Notes under the pieces: generated by a model
The model's database searches: none
What the model was told of the DNA's origin: nothing
The model's input: the letters and a program-made list of their open reading frames with translations, nothing else
In this document: positions 31,879 through 40,873 of the stretch, piece by piece
Position numbering within the stretch: position 1 is the stretch's first letter
Layout: each line of letters starts with the position of its first letter
Assembly: GCA_041690255.1 (NCBI GenBank)
Contig: JAWLHU010000015.1
Coordinates: 1-64,000, forward strand
Direction: 5' to 3'
Source of the DNA: JAWLHU01 sp041690255
GTDB lineage: Bacteria; Bacillota; Sulfobacillia; Symbiobacteriales; Symbiobacteriaceae
DNA: 64,000 nucleotides
Program-made: the position numbers and the translations under genes

Positions 31879-34596
31879 ATGGCTGGAATCCTCTCCAGAA
31901 AGCTCACCAGAAGGACGATGTTCAAGGTCTCCGCTGCTGCCGCAGCCCTCGCCGCTGCTGGTGAGGCGCTCTTTGGTGACCTTGGTGCCCGGATGGTCAA
32001 GGCCCAAGGTGAAGCGGCCCCGCCGTATGACGAGACCGTCTACAGCTGGTGCCGACAGTGTGCACTGCCCCCATGCGGCATCAAGGTCGACGTGAAAGAT
32101 GGCGTTGCGGTTCGCGTGCAGGGCAACCCTGAGTGCCCCTCTAACCTGGGGGCACTCTGTTCTCGCGGCAACGCTACCATTGCCGGTGTCTACAACCCCT
32201 ATCGGGTGAAGGCGCCACTGAAGCGGACCAATCCAGAACGCGGGCTGGACAAGGATCCGGGTTGGGTCGAGATCTCCTGGGACGAGGCTATGGAGACGAT
32301 CGCCGCCGAAATGAAGAAGGTGCGAGCAGACGACCCCAGGAAGTTCATGTACTGCCTTGGGTTTGCTCGGTCCGGCAGCATGCTGGAGGGTATGGAGTTC
32401 TGCGAGGCGTTCGGGACGCCGAACTATATTGAGGTTGACGGCCCGACCTGCTCGGTTCACTTCGGCTCATCGCTCTTGCTCGGTAACTTCGTGGGACCGG
32501 CCTATGATCCAAACTACACCCGCCTCCTGATCCAGTTGGGCGACGGGTCGCCGGCCAGCGGCGGCTACGCCCCCGATTCGGCCGACTTTGCCTCGTCGAT
32601 CAGCCGGGGCATGAAGGTGATCGTGATCGATCCGCGCCTCACCACAGAGGCGTCCAAGGGCGAGTGGGTCCCCATCCGTCCTGGAACGGACCTAGCCTTT
32701 ATCCTGGCCATGCAGCAGACGATCGTCCACGAACTGAAGCGGTTCGATGTCGAGTTCCTGAAGCGGCGAACCAACGCTCCCTACCTTATCGGGCCTGACG
32801 ATCATTATGTGCGGGACAAGGCAAGCAACAAGCCCTTGGTCTGGGATGCAAAGGCGAGCGCGGCCAAGACCTTTGACGATGCTACCGTTGGTGACTACGC
32901 GCTGGAGGGCTCCTTCACGGTTGAGGGCGTGTCCTGCGAGCCGGCGTTTGCCATCTACAAGCGTGGGATCGCTTCCTATACCCCGGAGTGGGCGGAGGAG
33001 AAGACCACGATCCCGGCGGCCACAGTCCGCCGTATTGCCCAGGAGTTCGTAGAGGAGGCCCGCATTGGCAGCACGATCACGATCGACGGCATGGTCATGC
33101 CCTTTCGTCCGGTCTGCCTACAGTCTGGTCGTGGGGCGGTTACCCAGTTCTACGGTGGCAACTACCACTGCGCAGCGATCATGGTCAACATGCTGGTGGG
33201 CGCCCTGGATGTCCCCGGATCAGGGTCTGGTGGCCTGGGGCCGCAGCACAAGTGCACGCCCATTCCGCTGGCACTAAAGCCGGACGCCGATGGGGTCGTT
33301 CTTCCGAAGGTCGAGGCGCTTCCGCGGGCCTTCGAGTGGCCGCCCAACCGGCTCGATGGCAAGACCTTCTTCCCGTACTCCCATGACAACCCGCATATCG
33401 TGTTCGACGCGATCTTGGATCCGAAGAAGTACTACCTAGACTACACGCCGGAGGTGCTGTATGTCTGGGCAGGCAATCCGATCCTGCGAGTCTACGATCA
33501 GGAGAAGGTCCTGAAGGCCTTTGAGAAGTTCCGGTTCATCTTCACCCTCTCCTACTCGGTGGATGAGCCCGCACTGCTCGCAGATATCGTCCTGCCCGAG
33601 GCGGTCGGGCTGGAGCGGTATTCCGGAGCGCAGCGCGGTGCTCTATACGAGACGCCCGAAGGGCTGCGAAACGCCGTCTTCGGGATGGTGGCCCAGCAGG
33701 TGATCAAGCCGGTGTACAACTCCCGGCAACCGGACGATGTCCTGATCGAGTTGGCAGAGCGCATCGGCATCCTCTACGGGCCGCGGGGCATGAACGCCAA
33801 GATCAACACCGGCGTGCTCTCGCCGGTCAAGCTGGTCGCTCCCTTCCTGCTGGACCTGGACCGGAAGTACTCGGCCAAGGAGCTGGCGAACCTGGTCTTC
33901 AAGTCCAGCCAGGGCGCCGAGGCAGACGTGGATGCCCAACGCAACGTGGCCAAGATGCGGATGAGGCTGCTGCCGTCACGCACCGCCTATCCGTACTCCG
34001 GATTCCCCATGGGCACGACTCGCTACGCCCTTTACATGGAGAACCTCCTCTGCAAGGGTGAGGAACTGCGGGGGAACATCCGTCGGGTCGGCGCGATGAT
34101 CCCGGGCTGGGATGAAGACGCCTTCTTCGACCACTACAAGCCAGTCGTGCACTGGATGGATCACCCGAAGGCGGACTCTCCCGATTTCGATCTGTGGGCG
34201 ATCAACTGGAAGACGGCTCAGTTCTCCTTCGGTTTGGGCGGTTCGGTGGACAACCCGTGGCTGCACGAGGCCGCCCAGTTTGATCCCTACCTGCACCTGG
34301 TCTGCCTCAACCGGGCCACGGGCGAGGCTCGCGGATTCAAGGATGGCGACCTAGTCTGGGTCGAGTCCGAGGACAGCGGCTGCAAGGTGCAGGGCAGGGT
34401 GAAGCTCTCCGAGGCATTCCATCCCGATGTGGTGGGGATTGGCGGGCTGTTCGGTCACCGGAGCCAGCAAATGAACCCGCTTGCCCTTCAGGGGATCCAC
34501 TTCAACTCCCTCATGAACACAGGTCCCGAGACCGCAGACCCGTTGGGCGGCGGTTTTGATGGCAGGCACAAGGTCAAGGTGTACAAGGTCGAATGA
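31879..34596 (+). CDS. Molybdopterin oxidoreductase (DMSO reductase family), Tat-exported catalytic subunit
   Basis: 905 aa from ATG 31879 with AAGGAGGG upstream. Twin-arginine signal LTRRTMFK followed by an Ala-rich hydrophobic stretch (residues 9-33). A [4Fe-4S] motif follows at C58-x2-C61-x4-C66-x27-C94, then the bis-MGD fold; C in GPTCSVHFGSS (about residue 191) is the likely Mo ligand. C-terminal dinucleotide-binding domain with HRSQQMNP. Works outside the membrane with the FeS subunit and anchor encoded next. It does not show features that would let me name the substrate; sulfur, selenium, arsenic or organic oxyanion substrates are all possible for Cys-ligated members. Confidence 0.9.
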   Translation: MAGILSRKLTRRTMFKVSAAAAALAAAGEALFGDLGARMVKAQGEAAPPYDETVYSWCRQCALPPCGIKVDVKDGVAVRVQGNPECPSNLGALCSRGNATIAGVYNPYRVKAPLKRTNPERGLDKDPGWVEISWDEAMETIAAEMKKVRADDPRKFMYCLGFARSGSMLEGMEFCEAFGTPNYIEVDGPTCSVHFGSSLLLGNFVGPAYDPNYTRLLIQLGDGSPASGGYAPDSADFASSISRGMKVIVIDPRLTTEASKGEWVPIRPGTDLAFILAMQQTIVHELKRFDVEFLKRRTNAPYLIGPDDHYVRDKASNKPLVWDAKASAAKTFDDATVGDYALEGSFTVEGVSCEPAFAIYKRGIASYTPEWAEEKTTIPAATVRRIAQEFVEEARIGSTITIDGMVMPFRPVCLQSGRGAVTQFYGGNYHCAAIMVNMLVGALDVPGSGSGGLGPQHKCTPIPLALKPDADGVVLPKVEALPRAFEWPPNRLDGKTFFPYSHDNPHIVFDAILDPKKYYLDYTPEVLYVWAGNPILRVYDQEKVLKAFEKFRFIFTLSYSVDEPALLADIVLPEAVGLERYSGAQRGALYETPEGLRNAVFGMVAQQVIKPVYNSRQPDDVLIELAERIGILYGPRGMNAKINTGVLSPVKLVAPFLLDLDRKYSAKELANLVFKSSQGAEADVDAQRNVAKMRMRLLPSRTAYPYSGFPMGTTRYALYMENLLCKGEELRGNIRRVGAMIPGWDEDAFFDHYKPVVHWMDHPKADSPDFDLWAINWKTAQFSFGLGGSVDNPWLHEAAQFDPYLHLVCLNRATGEARGFKDGDLVWVESEDSGCKVQGRVKLSEAFHPDVVGIGGLFGHRSQQMNPLALQGIHFNSLMNTGPETADPLGGGFDGRHKVKVYKVE

Positions 34597-34610
34597 CAGG
34601 GGGGTAGAAG

Positions 34611-35216
34611 ATGCGTTACGGAATGGTCATTGATCTGCAGAGATGCGTTGGATGTAACAGCTGCACGATCGCCTGCAAGCAGGCGAACGGTACCCCCCCA
34701 GGGGTTCTCCGAACGCGTGTGTTGATCAAGGAGACGGGCACCTATCCGAACACTCGCTACCAGTACCTACCGATCCTCTGCATGCACTGCCAGGAGCCAG
34801 AGTGCAGCCGGGTCTGCCCGACCGGGGCCACAAAGGTGCTGGAGAACGGGATTGTCACGATTGACAAGGACGCCTGCATTGGCTGCCAGTTCTGTGTTAT
34901 GGCCTGCCCGTACGGAGCCCGCAGCTTCGTAGAGGAGTACACGAGCTACTTCCCGGGGCAGGAGATGACTGCCTACGAGAAGTCTCAATCCGGGAGGTTC
35001 CAGACCGGGACCGCGGACAAGTGCGATTTCTGCGCCGATCGGGTGGCCGCAGGCGAGTTGCCGGTGTGCGTGGTGACCTGCGGCGCTCATGCCCGCATCT
35101 TCGGTGACCTGGACGATCCCGAAAGCGAGGTCTCCAAGCTGGTGGCGCAGCATCACGGGAAGCAGCTTCTGTCGGAGTTGGGCTCCAAGCCCTCTGTCTT
35201 CTACATTAACGGGTGA
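34611..35216 (+). CDS. Four-cluster ferredoxin-type electron transfer subunit (DmsB/NrfC-like)
   Basis: 201 aa. Cysteine groups CVGCNSCTIAC, CMHCQEPECSRVCP, CIGCQFCVMACP and CDFC...CVVTC give four [4Fe-4S] sites in the usual order. No signal peptide, as expected for a subunit carried out with the Tat substrate. It passes electrons from the membrane anchor to the catalytic subunit. AGGGGGG-like site 14 bp after the previous stop. Confidence 0.92.
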   Translation: MRYGMVIDLQRCVGCNSCTIACKQANGTPPGVLRTRVLIKETGTYPNTRYQYLPILCMHCQEPECSRVCPTGATKVLENGIVTIDKDACIGCQFCVMACPYGARSFVEEYTSYFPGQEMTAYEKSQSGRFQTGTADKCDFCADRVAAGELPVCVVTCGAHARIFGDLDDPESEVSKLVAQHHGKQLLSELGSKPSVFYING

Positions 35217-35228
35217 GGAGGGACGAGC

Positions 35229-36053
35229 ATGGAAGTACAGTGGACGCTAGTTCTGTTCACCCTGTTCACTGGTCTCGGAGCAGGAACCTTTGCCTTCGTC
35301 GCCACTACTGACCTGATGGGGAAAGCAGAGGAGATCAGGTCTCCTGGCTCGTGGATGGCCCTGATCTCGCTGGCAATTGGCGGGGTTTCCAGCGTATTCC
35401 ACCTGGCCCACCCGGAACGGGCTCTGCTTGTCCTGAGCAGGTTGGGGACTAATGTCGGGCGGGAGTTCGCCCTTTTGGCCCTCACCGGGTTGGTCTTGTT
35501 GCTCTACATGGGCCTGACCCGGCGGGCTGCAGCCTCGACCCGCATGACGGTGGCGGCAATTGGCCTCCTTCTGAGTGCGGCCCTTGCCTTTACGGTGGGC
35601 GCAACCTACATGCTCCCCGGCCGGCCGGCCTGGAACACCTTCTTCCTGCCGTTGACGTACCTCGTTTCTGCCCTGGTCCTCGGGGTGTTTACAGGCTATG
35701 TGCTGCTGGCGTGGAAGCGGGCAGGTGCTGATCTGCTCCGTTCCGTGGGCGTGATGGCGCTTGGCGGGCTGGTGCTGGAAGCGGTAGTAGTAGGTTTCTA
35801 CGCCGCCAGTCTAACCACACCTGCCATGGTCGGGTCGGTCATTCTGACGGGCAGTGTACCGCTCCTCTTCTGGTTCCTGGTGGTCGCGATTGGTCTCGTA
35901 ATCCCCACCCTTCTCATGTTAGTCAGGCCAAAGGGTCCGGGGTCGAAGCAGACGGCCGTGGCTGGGATCGCGCTGCTGAGTGTGGTAGCCGGCGGCCTGA
36001 CGGAGCGAGCGCTCATGTTCCTGGTTGGCGCGGGACCGACGCTGGGTCTCTAG
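35229..36053 (+). CDS. DmsC-like membrane anchor subunit
   Basis: 274 aa with eight hydrophobic segments. The first segment FTLFTGLGAGTFAF and the following loop SSVFHLAHPERALLVLSRLGT are typical of DmsC, which oxidises menaquinol and hands electrons to the FeS subunit. Ribosome site GAGGAGGG, 12 bp after the FeS gene. The downstream chaperone gene starts 28 bp later. Confidence 0.88.
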   Translation: MEVQWTLVLFTLFTGLGAGTFAFVATTDLMGKAEEIRSPGSWMALISLAIGGVSSVFHLAHPERALLVLSRLGTNVGREFALLALTGLVLLLYMGLTRRAAASTRMTVAAIGLLLSAALAFTVGATYMLPGRPAWNTFFLPLTYLVSALVLGVFTGYVLLAWKRAGADLLRSVGVMALGGLVLEAVVVGFYAASLTTPAMVGSVILTGSVPLLFWFLVVAIGLVIPTLLMLVRPKGPGSKQTAVAGIALLSVVAGGLTERALMFLVGAGPTLGL

Positions 36054-36081
36054 TCCGTCCGTATGGACAGGAGGGAGAAGA

Positions 36082-36786
36082 TTGGAGCCACAAACTAGTG
36101 TGGAGCTGGATCCAGAGCAATGGGAAGAGTTCTCCTGCTCCCGCTCGAGGGTCTACCGTTTTCTGGCGGAGATCTTCCTCACGCCAATTCCCCCTCACGG
36201 CTCGGAATACTCCCGAAGAATCTTCGCTGCCACCGCAGCGTTAGCCCACATTGAGGAATCGGGCCTCCTGGGGGATGGAGTAGAGCTGATGAACCAGTTC
36301 GCTGCCTCGCCACCGGGTGAAACCCTGGAAGCGGTTCAGCTTGCCCTTGCGGTTGATCGGACCAGGCTGTGCCGTGGCGTGCAGAGCGAGTATGGACCAC
36401 CGCCCCCGTACGAGTCCGTCTACCGGTCCGATCTGATGCCTACGGCGGCATTGCGGGAGGTAGTCAGCGCATTCCGTGAGGGTGGGTTCGCGGTCAGCGG
36501 GGACCTGCTGGAGCGGCCCGACTATGTCGGTGTGGAACTAAGCTACATGGCCGAGTTGTGTGCCAGCGAGTCGTCGGTCCAGAGCGAGGAAGGCTTGGAG
36601 AGACTGCTCGAGCTTGAGCAGCGATTCCTGGAAGAGCACCTGCTCTCCTGGATTTCGCGCTATACAAAGGAGATGCGACAGCAGGCTCAGACTGACTTCT
36701 TCCAAGGATTTGCACGTCTTCTCGAGGGCTTCCTGGTGTCGGAGAGGCGGTTCCTGGCCGATGCCCTGAATCCAGGAGTCGGATAG
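36082..36786 (+). CDS. TorD/DmsD-family molybdoenzyme maturation chaperone
   Basis: 234 aa from TTG 36082, chosen because AGGAGGG stands 7 nt in front; an in-frame upstream GTG-like extension would overlap the anchor gene. All-helical, cytoplasmic. YRSDLMPTAALREVV and PDYVGVELSYMAELC near residues 110-155 match the conserved centre of the TorD family (the usual pattern is Y-S, then D...H-EL-FM). It should hold the catalytic subunit's Tat signal until the Mo cofactor is inserted. Last gene of the operon. Confidence 0.85.
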   Translation: MEPQTSVELDPEQWEEFSCSRSRVYRFLAEIFLTPIPPHGSEYSRRIFAATAALAHIEESGLLGDGVELMNQFAASPPGETLEAVQLALAVDRTRLCRGVQSEYGPPPPYESVYRSDLMPTAALREVVSAFREGGFAVSGDLLERPDYVGVELSYMAELCASESSVQSEEGLERLLELEQRFLEEHLLSWISRYTKEMRQQAQTDFFQGFARLLEGFLVSERRFLADALNPGVG

Positions 36787-36799
36787 CTTGTGTCTGCCG

Positions 36800-36833
36800 A
36801 AAGGGCGGAGCCGTAGCAGCTCCGCCCTTTTTT
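36800..36833 (+). terminator. Rho-independent terminator of the molybdoenzyme operon
   Basis: AAAGGGCGGAGC / GCTCCGCCCTTT with a 7-nt loop and a T7 run. Very strong. The following 240 bp up to the regulator gene hold nothing else I can support. Confidence 0.92.
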
Positions 36834-37078
36834 TATGGCTCGGAGGCGGCTCCGCCAGAGACCATTCGTGCGACAATGGCCTTTAATCTAATGCTTTATG
36901 AGTAGTCTGAAGGGACCCCATCCTGGCAGAAGACCGCCCTGCTGGGCTATGGAGTCCAAAGCCCGCCTGGTAGTACCATAAGAGTATGTAGATATGTGCA
37001 CTCGTGAGGCAGAATATTCGCATAGCACTTACGCCACTGCGGACCAGTTTTTGGAGGGCCTGAGAGGTGAGGAGAGCC

Positions 37079-37759
37079 ATGCCTAGCCAACCGATTCGCA
37101 TTTTGCTCGTGGACGACCACACGCTGTTCCGGCGCGGCATCGCCCAACTGCTTGCTATGGAGGCGGACATGGAAGTGGTCGGCGAGGCGGCCGATGGGGT
37201 TGAGGCTTACTCTCAAGCGCTGCAACTCCGCCCAAATGTGGTGCTACTCGACCTGGATATGCCCCGCTGTACCGGGGTCGATGCTCTCTGCAAAATCCGG
37301 GCTGGCCTTCCGGAGGCCGTGGTTATCTTTCTCACGGACTCCACCTCGCGTCATGACGTGGCTGCTGCATTGTTCCGAGGGGCTCAGGGGTATCTCTTGA
37401 AGAACCTGGAGCCTCAGACGCTGTGTACCCGCATTCGAGAGGCACTCCAGGGGGAGATGCCCATAGCCCCAGAGGTGATAAGGAGTCTCTTTGAAAGTAT
37501 GGAAGGAACGCAATCTGGATTGCAGCCCCCAACGACAAGGCCACACGAAGGGACAACCGCCCTGCTCACGATCCGCGAGCAGGAAATTGTTGAACTACTA
37601 GCAACCGGCGCCACAAACCGGGAGATCGCCGCAAGCCTTTTCCTTTCGGAGAACACGGTTAAGAACCACGTGAAGCACATTCTGGCCAAGTATCAACTCC
37701 ACAACCGAGCACAGGTGGTCGCTTGGGCCATGCGGCGTGGACTGCTGGAGAGCTCATGA
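37079..37759 (+). CDS. NarL/LuxR-type response regulator, orphan
   Basis: 226 aa from ATG 37079 (GAGGAGA site; the upstream in-frame GTG is inside that site). Receiver domain with the acidic pair VDDH, phospho-acceptor D58 in LLDLDMP and the conserved Lys in YLLKN; C-terminal LuxR helix-turn-helix LTIREQEIVELLATGATNREIA. No sensor kinase gene adjoins it. Its position right after the molybdoenzyme operon and before an aromatic/sugar-acid region suggests, but does not show, control of one of them. Confidence 0.92.
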   Translation: MPSQPIRILLVDDHTLFRRGIAQLLAMEADMEVVGEAADGVEAYSQALQLRPNVVLLDLDMPRCTGVDALCKIRAGLPEAVVIFLTDSTSRHDVAAALFRGAQGYLLKNLEPQTLCTRIREALQGEMPIAPEVIRSLFESMEGTQSGLQPPTTRPHEGTTALLTIREQEIVELLATGATNREIAASLFLSENTVKNHVKHILAKYQLHNRAQVVAWAMRRGLLESS

Positions 37760-37780
37760 GGACTGGTGCGACATAACGAA

Positions 37781-37811
37781 AGCCGGACCAGGCTGCTGCC
37801 CGAGTCCGGCT
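37781..37811. terminator. Terminator between convergent genes
   Basis: AGCCGGAC / GTCCGGCT perfect 8-bp stem between the response regulator and the minus-strand gene. Confidence 0.6.
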
Positions 37812-37851
37812 CATTCGCGTTCACTACTCTGTCCGTAGATGAGCGTCGGGC

Positions 37852-38745
37852 TCAGTGGTCAGGGGTTGGACCCGTGGGAGAGAACCGACCGGCCACTTGC
37901 TCCCGCACAAGGTCGGCCACTGTTCCGGCGGCCATGCCCACCTTCTCGATATCTGCCAAGGGGGTCACGAAACTGCCGGGCGGGCCAATGTGGACACCGG
38001 CACTCACGGTGATCGGCTGTCCCAGCGCGGCGGCCAGACGCTCTGACACCGTGCGGGCGAGGTTGTCATCTTTGTGACCCGGCAGCGTGAGGACCGAAGA
38101 GGTTGCACTGAGTTTCCCGTGGTCACGAAGGCTGGGGCGGGGAGTCGCCAGTGCGACGGCGCCCACATGAGTATGACCTCCGACCAAAGTCACCACCAGG
38201 CCGCTCTCTGTAGCGGTCCAGTCGGCTACGAGGGTGAAGGGTCCGTCAGTCAACGAGAGGACATGAACCACCCGTCCCCGGGCCACACCGGGAACAGAGT
38301 CACCCTCGCTCTGGCTCCCCTGTGTCCAGGAGGGCCGAAACGCTGAAACCTCGACCCGGAAATCGACCGAATCGCCGTCCTGGGCGCCCAGGGCGTCACG
38401 CAGGCGCAGTGGGGCCACAAACTCGGCCCGTGCCGTTCCGTATCCGGGTACCATGGGGCGCACAAGCACAGCTGGTACCCACTCACCGGGCTTGACTCCG
38501 TTGCTGCGAAGGGAGACTCGGGTCAGCAGGGAACAGCAAAAACCTGGTGTGGGCGGGACCAGCACCATACTGTGTTCCAGCAGGTGCGTAGCCAGGGCGC
38601 CATCTTCCGATACGCCCTCCAAGTTCAGCGTTCCGGGGAAAGGCCGAAACCCGAACCGAGATTTCAGCGCTTCTTGGAACCAGGGGAGGGCGGTTGCTCC
38701 TACGGCTTCACCTTTTCCTGTTGATACGTATCCAACGTGCTGCAT
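37852..38745 (-). CDS. Fusion of CTP-dependent riboflavin kinase-like domain and LpdD-like UbiD accessory domain
   Basis: 297 aa. Residues about 1-130 follow the archaeal RibK pattern: STGKGEA near the start, FGFRPFPGTLNL (the T-x-N metal/nucleotide site), the VLVRPMVPGY strand and the closing ARAEFVAPLRLRDALGAQDGD. Residues about 175-290 follow LpdD, the accessory protein of gallate-type UbiD decarboxylases: VTLVGGHTHVGAVALA, LTLPGHKDDNLA and the VSAGVHIG segment. RibK makes FMN from riboflavin and CTP; UbiD enzymes use prenylated FMN. A link between FMN supply and prFMN handling is therefore plausible but inferred. No ubiD or ubiX gene lies in the window. Divergent from the IclR gene at 39195, with an IclR palindrome between. 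Confidence 0.7.
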   Translation of the reverse strand: MQHVGYVSTGKGEAVGATALPWFQEALKSRFGFRPFPGTLNLEGVSEDGALATHLLEHSMVLVPPTPGFCCSLLTRVSLRSNGVKPGEWVPAVLVRPMVPGYGTARAEFVAPLRLRDALGAQDGDSVDFRVEVSAFRPSWTQGSQSEGDSVPGVARGRVVHVLSLTDGPFTLVADWTATESGLVVTLVGGHTHVGAVALATPRPSLRDHGKLSATSSVLTLPGHKDDNLARTVSERLAAALGQPITVSAGVHIGPPGSFVTPLADIEKVGMAAGTVADLVREQVAGRFSPTGPTPDH

Positions 38746-39194
38746 TGGGCATTACTCTCCCGTCTTGTTGCCTGCTACGCATAGAAGAGGTCGAAACCAC
38801 GGCCGCCGGAACGGAGAGCTATTCTTCCGTAGTCTGCAGGCTGGTAGGCAGGGACTCCCCCCGAGGGTTCGCCCCGGTGCCGCAAACTCCTTCAAAGAGA
38901 CGCCTTTGAAATCCAGGACCGATTCAAGGGGGGCCGAACATATTCGTTCTTCTCATGACAGTCATAAGCCCCAATGCGAACAAACACCCACTGATGACAG
39001 CATCCGAAAACGGTTGAAGGCCAAACCTGTAAGGCGTTGTCCTTATCCCACCGTCTGCATTGATAAGAAACGTAAATACCATGACTCGTCCGTAGTTGGG
39101 GACCGGAAGAATGATTCCGCTATGCGGAAATGAGTTCTATTGACCGGAAAGCCGGTAACAGAATATGATTGCCTTGAAATGTGGGGGATGTGAG
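38746..39194. other. 450-bp divergent regulatory region
   Basis: It lies between the RibK-LpdD fusion (minus) and the IclR gene (plus). It contains the operator at 39115-39129 near the plus-strand gene. Open frames across it are antisense continuations without ribosome sites. I see no other feature. Confidence 0.5.
39115..39129. promoter_or_regulatory. IclR-type palindrome upstream of third iclR
   Basis: TTCCGC-TAT-GCGGAA, a perfect 6+3+6 inverted repeat 65 bp before the start codon. Related to the site at 40037 in front of the degradation operon, so probably the autoregulatory site. Confidence 0.7.
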
Positions 39195-39971
39195 ATGGGG
39201 CAGAGTGATCGCAACCCAAATTCGATCCAGTCGATTGAGAGAGCCTTTCGGATTCTAGAGCAGTTTGACCGGCGCAACTATGAACTATCGATCACCGATC
39301 TCCATGATCGGTCCGGTCTCCCAATCAGTACGGTCCACCGATTCCTCTCAACCCTTGAGGGACTGGGCTACATTCGCCAGAACGAGGAGAACGGTAAGTA
39401 CCGCCTGGGACTAAACGCCTTTATCTTGGGCACGCGAGTCCAGGCCATGGACGAATTGCGCTCGGTAGCTCGGGTATACATGCGGACACTGTTTGAGAAG
39501 TACAACGAGACCACCCACTTCGTGATTGAGCGGGACATGCAGGTCCTCTGTATTGAGAAACTTGACGCCCAGCGCCGGTTGGTCTATACGCCTGGCATTG
39601 GTGAGACCCACAGGCTGTACGCCACCTCGGTCGGGAAGTGCATTCTGGCGTTCTATTACGATGAGCAGAAGCTGGAGACCGTGCTGCGAAACCTGAAACT
39701 GACTCCTCTCACCAAGAAGACGATCACTGATCGTGAGCGGCTCAGACAGGAAATCCACAGCGTGCGGACCCTGGGTTATGCCGTGGACGATGAGGAGTCT
39801 GAGGTAGGGCTCCGATGCTTCGGTGCTCCGGTCTTTGGTCATAATGGCAGTTGCGTTGGCGCCCTCAGTGTTTCCATTCCGGCCCCGCGCATGGTATATG
39901 ACTGGGATGAAGTGATCGCGGACGTGAAGGCCACTGCACACCAGATCAGCCATGCCCTGGGTGCCCCTTAA
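39195..39971 (+). CDS. IclR-family regulator, third copy (divergent from the other two)
   Basis: 258 aa from ATG 39195 (GGGGGATGTGAG in front; ATG 39165 is an alternative). HTH TDLHDRSGLPISTVHRFLSTL and effector domain with HRLYATSVGKCILAF and DDEESEVGLRCFGAPVFGH. The recognition helix differs from the KdgR-like pair (PISTVHRFL against HKSTVHRLL), and so do the operators around it (TTCCGCnnnGCGGAA). It should control the operon starting at 40071, sensing a carboxylate. Confidence 0.9.
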   Translation: MGQSDRNPNSIQSIERAFRILEQFDRRNYELSITDLHDRSGLPISTVHRFLSTLEGLGYIRQNEENGKYRLGLNAFILGTRVQAMDELRSVARVYMRTLFEKYNETTHFVIERDMQVLCIEKLDAQRRLVYTPGIGETHRLYATSVGKCILAFYYDEQKLETVLRNLKLTPLTKKTITDRERLRQEIHSVRTLGYAVDDEESEVGLRCFGAPVFGHNGSCVGALSVSIPAPRMVYDWDEVIADVKATAHQISHALGAP

Positions 39972-39984
39972 CGGCGTGTTCTAC

Positions 39985-40007
39985 TCCGCATGACCCACTC
40001 ATGCGGA
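39985..40007. promoter_or_regulatory. Inverted repeat with CCGCAT half-sites
   Basis: TCCGCATGA-CCCAC-TCATGCGGA, perfect 9-bp arms, just after the IclR stop. It may be an upstream regulator site cooperating with 40037-40051, or a weak terminator; no T-run supports the latter. Confidence 0.5.
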
Positions 40008-40036
40008 TTTCTCTTAGCGCATGCTCCGGAAATGGT

Positions 40037-40051
40037 TTCCGCATTGCGGAA
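40037..40051. promoter_or_regulatory. IclR-type operator of the hydratase-aldolase-IlvD operon
   Basis: TTCCGC-ATT-GCGGAA, perfect inverted repeat 20 bp before the ATG of the first gene, overlapping the likely transcript start or leader. Confidence 0.72.
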
Positions 40052-40070
40052 AAGTGGAGGCGAGTTTCGT

Positions 40071-40856
40071 ATGACGACGCAGATCCCTGCAGAGATCCTC
40101 GCACAGGAACTGGTCGAAGCCGAAGCCGAACGGCGAACTATCAAGCCCTTCTCCGAACGGTTTGAGGGGTACACGGCGGAAGATGGGTACCGCATTCAGG
40201 AGGCAGCCGTGCGGATCAAGCTGGCACACGGGCGGGAGCTGATCGGCCGGAAGATTGGCTTCACCAGTGAGAAGCTACGTCGTCAGTTCAACGTAAACGA
40301 GCCGGACTACGGGGTGCTCATGGATAATGGTATTTTAATGGAGCATGAGCCCCTGCCTATGGCGCAGTTGATCGCTCCCCGGATTGAGGCAGAGATCGCC
40401 TTCCTGCTGGCCGAGGACCTGGACAAGCCAGGCGTTACGGTGGCCGATGTGATTCGGGCAACTGCCGGGATTATGCCAGCGATTGAGGTCGTGGACAGCC
40501 GGTTCGAGGACTGGCGGGTGACGGTGCCTGACACCATCGCCGACAACGCAGCCAACGCCCGAATCATCGTCGGCGGGACGATGCGGCCTCTGATCGACTT
40601 CGACCTACGCTATATCGGTCTGACGATCTTCAAGAATGGCCTGCTCATGGATACGGCCACCGGATCCACCGTCTTCGGTAATCCGGTGCACGCCGTGGTC
40701 TGGCTCGCCAATCGTATGTACGATCTGGGCATGCCGCTCCGCAAGGGCGAGATCGTTATGTCCGGCTCGTTCACACCGGTCTTCCCCATCGCCAGTGGTG
40801 ACTACGTGGAGGCCATCTTCGACCGGTTGGGTAAGGTCTCCGTTCTGTGTCGCTAG
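40071..40856 (+). CDS. 2-keto-4-pentenoate hydratase / 4-oxalocrotonate decarboxylase family enzyme
   Basis: 261 aa from ATG 40071 (GGAGGCGAG in front). Typical length for DmpE/DmpH/MhpD. Family segments: IGRKIGFTSEKLRRQFNVNEPDYGVL, the metal-binding set around APRIEAEIAFLL (E-x-E), and AIEVVDSRF with the PDTIADNA loop. It may hydrate 2-hydroxypenta-2,4-dienoate to 4-hydroxy-2-oxovalerate or decarboxylate 4-oxalocrotonate; the two activities cannot be told apart by eye. The next two genes use 4-hydroxy-2-oxovalerate. No ring-cleavage dioxygenase gene is near. Confidence 0.85.
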   Translation: MTTQIPAEILAQELVEAEAERRTIKPFSERFEGYTAEDGYRIQEAAVRIKLAHGRELIGRKIGFTSEKLRRQFNVNEPDYGVLMDNGILMEHEPLPMAQLIAPRIEAEIAFLLAEDLDKPGVTVADVIRATAGIMPAIEVVDSRFEDWRVTVPDTIADNAANARIIVGGTMRPLIDFDLRYIGLTIFKNGLLMDTATGSTVFGNPVHAVVWLANRMYDLGMPLRKGEIVMSGSFTPVFPIASGDYVEAIFDRLGKVSVLCR

Positions 40857-40873
40857 CACAAGGAGGAACAGGC

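Noticed and set aside
38453..39133. 226-aa plus-strand ORF
   Set aside because: Half is antisense to the RibK-LpdD gene and the rest runs through the regulatory region up to the IclR palindrome; low-complexity composition and no ribosome site.
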